64,000 nucleotides of DNA from Madurella fahalii (Eukaryota; Ascomycota; Sordariomycetes; Sordariales), in the NCBI GenBank assembly GCA_029876055.1, contig CM056874.1:7006001-7070000 (forward strand), in the 5' to 3' direction. Both the position numbers and the translations under genes were made by a program. This document shows positions 57,032-64,000 of the stretch, piece by piece (within the stretch, counting starts at the first letter, position 1; each line of letters begins with the position of its first letter). The notes beneath the pieces were generated by a model. That model did no database searches and was not told where the DNA came from. It saw only the letters and a program-made list of their open reading frames with translations.

Positions 57032-59798
57032 TTACATGTCGAAGTTTGATGCGCCGAACATTTGCTCGTCATTGGCGTTGCCCTTCACAATGCCGCTCAT
57101 CCGGTTGGCGCCCCGCGAGTCGAGATCGTTGAGGTCATCCCAGTCATCGTCCCTCTTCCGGTCGACATCATCCATGTCCTCGTCTTCGTACTTGCCATAC
57201 CGGTCCTTCATGTGGTCCTCGAGAGCGCTCTCGTCAACGAAGGTAAAGCCCTGGAAGTTGGCCTGCACCGAAGGCGAGAGCGGCGTGGACGTCGCATAAC
57301 CCTTAGCCAGCGCCGCTGCGCGCTCATTGAGCGATCCGTTGGTGTTGAGCGCGTTCGTGAACTCGGGGTCAAAATAGGAAACATCGGTATCGTTCTTCAG
57401 CTGCGGCTTGAAGGGCGGCGTGATCAGTTTCTTGGAGAGCGCGTCCCAGTCGATATCTGCGAAGAAGGCATGCCTCTTGAGCTCCTCGGCATCGTCCGTG
57501 GCACCCAGCCGATGCTTCGGGTTCCTGTTAAGTAGGCCCTTGACGAAGTTCCGTCCTTCCAAGGACAGCGTGTCACGAGGGAACCGGACCTTCCCAAAAG
57601 CGATGTTTTTGTACATCTGTTGCGTGTCCTCGGCGTAAAACGGGCTCCAACCGCAACACATCTCAAAGACGAGAACGCCCAGAGACCAGAAGTCAACCAT
57701 CTTGGTATAACCGCTCTCGTCCAGGAGCACTTCGGGGGCCAAGTACTCAGTCGTGCCACAGAACGTGTTGGTGGTGTCGTTCTTGGTCAGATTCGCCTTG
57801 GACAAGCCAAAATCGCACAATGCGATGTGGCCGTTGGCATCTAGAAGGATGTTTTCGGGCTTCAGATCGCGATAGACAATGTCGTTCTCGTGTAGGTGTT
57901 GGATGGCGAGAATGAGTTCGGCAATGTAAAACTTTGCTCGCTTCTCCTCGAACTTGCCGTCCTTTTGAAGATGCCAGAAAAGCTCTCCACCCGACATATA
58001 GTCGGTCACGAGGTAAAGGTCGGAGGGTGTCTGAAAGGAAAACTTCAGACCAACAATGAAAGGCGAATCCGACATGGCAGTCCGGACCAAGATGTTGCGT
58101 TCGCCAACGGTATGCGCCACTTCTTTCTTCTGAACGATAACTTTCTTCGACAGCACCTTCATGGCGTATATCCGCTTGGTGTCCTTCTTTCGCACCTGGT
58201 ACACCTGGCCAAAGGTGCCTTTCCCGATGAGGCGCAGGATCTGGAAATCTTCGGGCCCGAAATGTTTCTGTTCGGCTCGCTGATAGAACGCCTCAACGAA
58301 AATTTCGCCCGTAGGTGTGTTCTCAGCCATGGTATCGGCGTGTCCCTTCAGAGCGAACCAGCCCCGGACCGGGCCCTCTCTCTCAGACGCCATCGCTTGG
58401 AAATCGACGTGGCCGAGAAATTCCTCCCCTGACTGGCCGCGGCCGTAAACCGAAATATCCACGAGCATGTCCGAGTCGACAACGTCACTGCGGTCATATT
58501 AATAACACTGCCAAGACAACCCAAGGCACAGACGCTTACAAGATGGCTTCAGCATCCCACTTTGGATTAGTAAATGACCGGCGCGAACTTGAGTTGCGAT
58601 TCCGGAACGTGTTGAAGTCGGTAATGCTCGTATTGCTGCTCTGCCTGCTCCGCATTGGGATAGCCATGGGCCTGCCGGAATCGCTTCCCTGGCGCTGGAT
58701 CGGAATACCACCCATGGCGACGGCGGCGACGGCAGCATCGTCCTTGTCCTCGGTAGGGCGAGGTCCAGCAGAAATGAGCTCGCTCCGCTGGAAAACTACA
58801 ACCACATACGGGTCCTGGCATCTCCTCAGACCCCTGGCCTCCGAGATCTTGATGGTGAGTTTCCCTTTGGCGGCCGGGGCCTGTGCTCCCGGCGGTGTCG
58901 GCGTGTGCGTCGCCGTCCGGTCAACCCTGTCGCCATTCCCCTGCCTCGCGTCATCCGGTCCTTCGCTCTGGGATGGCAGAGTCGACGAAAGCGCCCGAGT
59001 CGGGGTGGATGTACCGCTCTTTTTAGCCGACACATCTGTTAGCTTCTTGAGGTGAACCAGAGAGGCTGACTCGTAGGAAAGATCTCCATCGCCAGAAGGA
59101 AAATGGACACAGCTAAACTGCGCACGCCTCGGGGAGCTTGGGGCAGTAGAAGCGCGACCAGCAGGATTTGAGAGGTGACTGGCGGATACGCTCGATTCGT
59201 CGATAGTGGTCGTCAGAGGTGCCAGCAGAGATATTCCCCTTGCCTTTGCCTTTTTAAAGTCGGAGACGCTCAGGTGGCGGAGGCTGGTTGGTCGTGGGGC
59301 CGGAGGGGTTCCACTCGTCGACTTCTGGCTGCGAGAATCCGACGACGAATTCCGCAGCGAAGACTGCTGCGAGAGCGGAGGGCTCGGGTATGGGTGTAGC
59401 TGATCACCTTCCCCGGGCAATGGCTCTGCGGTAGGTCCCACCATCTCATGAGCCAGGAGAGGAGGACCTTCGTCTGACGAACCAGGACTTGAGTCCGGCT
59501 CCACAGGGGTGAGCGGCAGTTCAGCCGGGCTGGCAACCAGTAACTGATCCCCGGCTCCCCGTGTAGCAAGTTTCGGCGTGGTTGCAGCTTGTCCATTCGT
59601 CTTGAAGGAACCAGACAACAGTCTCTGAAAAGAGCTTGCACGAACCTGGTTGAAGTAGCTCATGATGCCCGGAAGCCGTCTATCGTGGAGGTCTGGCTGC
59701 GGAGTCGCAACGCCAGACCGCGGCGAGTCAAACCCGATTTGATCCACCCCATCATCTTCTGCCGCGGCAGACCTGCTGCGTTGGTTAATACCTTCCAT
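57032..59798 (-). CDS. SCH9: SCH9-type AGC kinase with C2 domain
   Basis: TORC1-regulated kinase for growth, ageing and stress. Exons (minus) 59798-58540 and 58487-57032 encode 904 aa. The first ~300 residues are Ser/Pro-rich and disordered. A C2 domain (KGKLTIKISEARGLRRCQDP) is interrupted by a Ser/Arg insert and by the only intron, then resumes MLVDISVYGRGQSGEEFLGH. The kinase domain shows LIGKGTFGQVYQV, YAMKVLSKK, YRDLKPENILL, LCDFGLSK and activation loop NTFCGTTEYLAPE. The hydrophobic motif FQGFTFVDES is the TORC1 site and PLSPSV the turn motif. An Asp-rich tail follows. C2 plus AGC kinase and the length match Sch9 rather than Ypk1. It converges with ATP14. Confidence 0.93.
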
Positions 59799-62700
59799 GG
59801 CAACGTTGAGCTATTTTCGCGGGCTCTCGGGAGAACCAGGGACGCGGGAAAACAGGGTCGGGTCGGAGGAAGGGCGAGGGGAAGACGCTAATAAAGACAG
59901 GAGAGAGGAGAATAGGAGACGGATGCAGCCGTGGAGAAATGCTCGCTAGCTCATGACGATGTGATATGTTCAGATTGGGCAGGGTTTGGGATTTCCAAGT
60001 AAGCTGAGCTGTCTCGGAAAAGAGGGTCGGGATACTACATCTATGACGGAGAAGGGCTGGGGGTTTTTTGGGGGAAATTTCTGTCTAAAAGCGAAATCGC
60101 CCTAAAAAATAAAATAAAGGGTCTCATTCGGCAGACGGGGCCAGAGGGAGCGAAGAGGGGCACCCTGGTGCAAGAAAACAATGCAAAACCTATCAACTGC
60201 AGGCCGAGAGGGAAAAACAACCCCTCTGGCCGAAGGGTGTTTTTCTTACGTCCCGGCCGCGCACAGCAAAGCACCCTTGATGCTTGCCATGTGGTTGTCG
60301 AGGGTCTGTGGGTGGGGGAGAGGTTCATTGCCAGCGCCCAATCCAAGCACCAAGATCGGGTTCGGAGAAGGGGTGGGGTGCGCTGAGAGAACTGCTCACT
60401 CAGCGAGTCAGACCGATCAAGTTGATAAGCCTGCACCCCCTGCCGCAGCATCGCAACCCGCCGCCGCCGCCGCCGCCGCAAATCCCTGGCGCAACCATGG
60501 GTTTTACATGTGCAAATCAACAAGGGAGCTGGATGCGGCATATTCGCATGCAACCCCCCGGTGTGTTCGCAGCAACCTGGCCATATGGGGGTGATCCGGC
60601 AGGCGGAACCGGGCAACATATTCCAGAGTTCAGAACACAGAGCACCGAAAAAAAGGCAGCAGCCGGAGCAACGCCGCACTGTGATGACAGATAGCCGACC
60701 ACTTGCGGTGACGGCAACTCGCCTGGCTCAACCTCTTATAGGGCGAGCAATGTGAAAGCCAGGGGGGCTGTAGTGGTTTCGGCAACGACTACGCCATATC
60801 AGGGACGTGGCTGGGGTGTTGCGGGAAATGCCCATATCTGGACCAAGGGGTGGAATCGACAGGCAACAGGACGACAGCTGTCACTCCTGTCGTTTGTCTC
60901 CATTGCCACTGGCGCCGTTTCGGCGGAAGTAGGGCCACTCGCTGAGCGTCCACTCGGAAGACCCATCTTGGGCTTAGGATTTGTGGTCGTTGATGCCAGC
61001 ACTCGCAAGGCGCACCCGCTTGGGGCTCAGCAAAAAGTCAGGAAACAATGAGGCAGGGAAATGTGGCTAAACGGGATGCCCGGGTTCTGGAAGGCCGCGA
61101 AGAAGACACCAGCAATCTAGGGATAAAGTGATGGAAGCAGTGTAGAAGAAAAAAAGATGGGATGCAACGTGGTGCTGGGGGGGGAAATCGGGGAAGCTGG
61201 GCAATCAGTGCACCCGAAACAGCAGAACAAACATACCTTGACATCATGGCCTGGGTCGCTCTCCGCAGCAGATCAAACCCTCCCGCACCAGCGGCGGAGT
61301 GGGCAGCAGCACCCTCTCCCGCGGGGCCCGACATTTTGCCTTGTTGATCGTAGCAAATGCCAGGCGGGGGTCGGCGTGAATTCGGACCAGTTCGGACCAG
61401 TTAGTCGTCAGAGCGCGTGCTCCGAGGTCTCGCGTCACCGTCGATATCAATGGGCGATGATGCTAATAAGGTAAGAAGATCGAGCTGTGCCCGGGCGCCA
61501 CCGGCCGGTGCCCAAGAGTCTGTTGTTCTAGGGATCTTATAAGGAAGTTAGGAACGCGCCTAGGAGGTTAGGTTTCGGTGTTGCTTTGACGATGGACGCT
61601 TTTGGTGGAAATCGTCCGAGTTAAAAGTTAAACTGAGGGGCGCTTACCGTGAGATTTTGAGGCTTCCAACTTCTGCCCAATTGCCCCGCGCCCTGTTGAC
61701 GCACACTTCCCACAGTGCGCCTAGTGGGGCTCTGGTGGATGCCGAGCCCACCCGAACCCTGGATCAACAAACGAGGAGGGGCACACCCGGAATGGCACCA
61801 GAGCAGTTTTGCCCCTCGGCCAAGGACCACAGTGAAGCTGCGGTAGCCGCGGAGACTGCGCCTTCGACTTGCCCAGTTCTGCCGTTGCTGGCGAAGATGA
61901 CAAGGGGCGTACTATGCTGGCCTTCAGCACTGCTGTGCTCTGTCGCTGCAAGGAAACGCGAACGTCTCGTCCCTCGTTGGCGGGCGCTCAGCTGCTCATG
62001 GCAGGGGCATTAATCTCGAGGACCGCAAGGTAATACGATGACTGGCTCCGTATCTGCTTTGGTCGGCGGCAACAACAAAGATTTGAGTGGATAGCACGGA
62101 CCGAAGAAGCCACGGTCACAAAGTGTAAAGTGAACGACCGCGGCAGGCAAGAGCCGACGGAGTCCAGATAGAGGCCGCAGGGGGAAAACGATGGTAAGTC
62201 GGCACAACGTTAGGATAGGAAGGAAGTATGTAGAAGCGTGCGGTCATTAACTGCCTGAGAGACCACAACAAGAGTTGGCGGTCGGTTTTGTCGGGTAGCT
62301 TGCGGCTGGAATTTGAAGTTTGAACTACAGCTGGGAACCAAAAGTACTACATATCTACCTATTTTTAATCGTTACGGTCGCGGCCACCCAAAACGCCGGG
62401 TCCCAGGCTTCCAGGCCCAACACCACACTGTGCTGTACCTATGTACTCAGCATATACCTGTTTTCTGGCGAAACACGCAGTCGCCTTGTCATCGAATCGA
62501 CATCCTCATGTCATCGATGCGCTGCAGTGTTCGGACGCAACTTGAAGTCCATCCAACTTCCGGTAGAACAAGCTGCCACCAAAAGCTGCCCATTGCACAC
62601 CTAAAAACTGTGTCTGGTGTGGTGTGACAGGCCCAAAAGAAGGAATCCAGATTGGATCCAGATAAAAATCCACAGAGGCCTGGTTCGGATTTTACTGTGA

Positions 62701-64000
62701 TGTGACACGAAAGATGCTGACTAAACAGCAGTTCGATGTTGCTGACCAATACTTGACTTGGCCAAGCTCTTGCTTTTGTCCTCCGCGAAATCATTTTGTC
62801 GAGCGCCGACTAGCTCTATAGACGGAATTCCCAACGTTGCGAGATATATGGTTGGAGAACAGTAATGTGGTCGACTCCGGGTGACCAAACAGCAGCTCAG
62901 CAACCGTCCGAGCCAAGTTTCCATCCTCGGCAGCCGGCTTTTGCCGCCTTCAAGAACCCCCAAAATTTCTCGAACTTGGGCCCAGGTGTATTAACCCCCC
63001 AGTAGTTCCAACCGATGCCCTCAATTCTTGAATACCAAAAGCCTCGTGTTCAATCCAATCCGTGTACCTTCGTTGCTGTCTTTCGCATCAGACTTTCCAC
63101 CCGGGTCCCGGCGTGTCAAACTTGGTACAGCATTTGCTGGAATGGCGGGATTCATTCTTGCTGTCCCAATGGTAATTCTTTATTCGTCCTTCATGCCCGC
63201 ATGCAGGTCATATCTACCACAGCGCACCGACCGGCCTGCATGTGGCAACCGACTGCTCCTGCAAACCTCCGAACTCGCCCTCTGAACTATTGACGACATC
63301 CAAGGATTAAATGGCAGGGGTTGTGCGGCCGACGTCCCAGTTGGCGTCCCATTCCGACGCCGGTTTTCGACCAACCTTGGAATGGCTCCTGACCGTGCCC
63401 TACTCCTCAGGCATCTACCGGGCTCTCCAGAGCGGTCCGGATTGTTCAAACCCGGCGGAGCACCTTATCTGTCTCCGCAGAGAAGGGGAGGGCAGGCGGC
63501 TTTCCGTTCGTGTGTCTCAATTCAACTTGTCCTCTGGACCTCTCCCCGCTTCTCCCTGCCGAATCAGTCAACGCCAACAAAGAGTTGTTTGCACGACCCG
63601 ATCCGACGGGTCAAGACGCATTTCCCCATTTTGCCTTAAAGGACTCGTTGACTGACGTTCAGCCTCTCGGGAAACATGAACCATGTACCGAAATCCCTGT
63701 TCGCCCGTCCCTCCGAACCGCACATGGGGTGAAAACCTGACCAGCTTGTACTGCCAAATAAGCCTGTATGGAAGGCGGTCGCCGAAGTCGATGGCTATCC
63801 AATGCCACATTGGCGCCCACAGTGCCAAGGTTCCGCTGACTCCTTGTCCCGGGGCGTCAACCCTTTTACATTGGACTTCTGTATTGGCGCAGTACCTTGC
63901 TTCGCCGACAACTTGTGGATGTATGCTGACGCCCGTTCCTAAACTGCTTGCCACACCTAATACGGCAGCATGTTGGTTGTTACACAGCCTACGGCACCTC
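59799..64000. other. 4.2 kb without supportable gene upstream of SCH9
   Basis: The largest open frame (60041-60679, minus) is compositionally biased (Arg/Cys/Pro) and matches nothing I know. A CCG repeat lies at 60458-60479. SCH9 leader and regulatory DNA is the likely content on the left; the right end may hold the start of a gene beyond the window. Confidence 0.5.
60458..60479 (+). repeat. CCG trinucleotide repeat
   Basis: Seven CCG units about 660 bp upstream of the SCH9 start; reads CGG on the SCH9 strand. Confidence 0.9.

Noticed and set aside
60041..60679. 212-aa minus-strand frame upstream of SCH9
   Set aside because: Cys/Arg/Pro-biased composition including a CCG-repeat-encoded Arg run; no domain, no linked exon. 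Likely leader or spacer.

Overview
This window is nuclear DNA of a filamentous ascomycete, most likely a sordariomycete (Sordariales or Chaetomiaceae-like; inferred from gene structures, codon use and protein types, not from a database search). It is GC-rich, has small spliceosomal introns (about 50-350 nt, GTRNGT donors, CTAAC/CTGAC-like branch sites, YAG acceptors), and holds roughly one gene per 3 kb. I see no prokaryotic operons, CRISPR arrays, insertion sequences, rRNA or convincing tRNA genes.

Layout, left to right: SIN3 corepressor (+); a TMEM70-like mitochondrial membrane protein (+); a CHR-family chromate transporter (-); a large Zn2Cys6 transcription factor (-); a 3.9 kb gene-free stretch; CIA2 (Fe-S protein assembly, +); a 2.8 kb gene-free stretch; SNU114 U5 snRNP GTPase (-), divergent from ERG10 acetoacetyl-CoA thiolase (+); a WDR89-like WD40 protein (-), tightly divergent from the ERAD factor HRD3 (+); an SFR1/MEI5-like recombination protein (+); SDH2 (+); a small secreted protein (-); a secreted cysteine-rich two-module protein (+); ADE2 (-), divergent from the tRNA dihydrouridine synthase DUS4 (+); a P-TEFb-type cyclin (-); PRP4 U4/U6 snRNP WD40 protein (-), divergent from a PSK1/S6K-like AGC kinase (+); a 3 kb gene-free stretch; a secreted DOMON/cytochrome b561 protein (+); ATP14, subunit h of ATP synthase (+); the TOR-target kinase SCH9 (-); and about 4 kb with no supportable gene.

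Most genes are unlinked housekeeping functions: transcriptional repression, splicing (SNU114, PRP4), respiration (SDH2, ATP14), Fe-S assembly (CIA2), sterol precursor and purine synthesis (ERG10, ADE2), ER quality control (HRD3) and nutrient signalling (SCH9 and the PSK1-like kinase, about 8 kb apart). There is no secondary-metabolite cluster.

The main anomalies are three. First, one-base frame breaks at short G/C runs occur in ADE2 and SNU114, with a probable third in the zinc-cluster factor, each fitting one missing base. Second, a cysteine-rich secreted protein carries two copies of a module, each interrupted by a phase-2 intron at the same residue, which points to exon duplication. Third, DUS4 has a GC-AG intron. 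Coding coordinates below are whole spans from start to stop; exons reconstructed by eye from splice signals and reading-frame continuity are listed in each entry.
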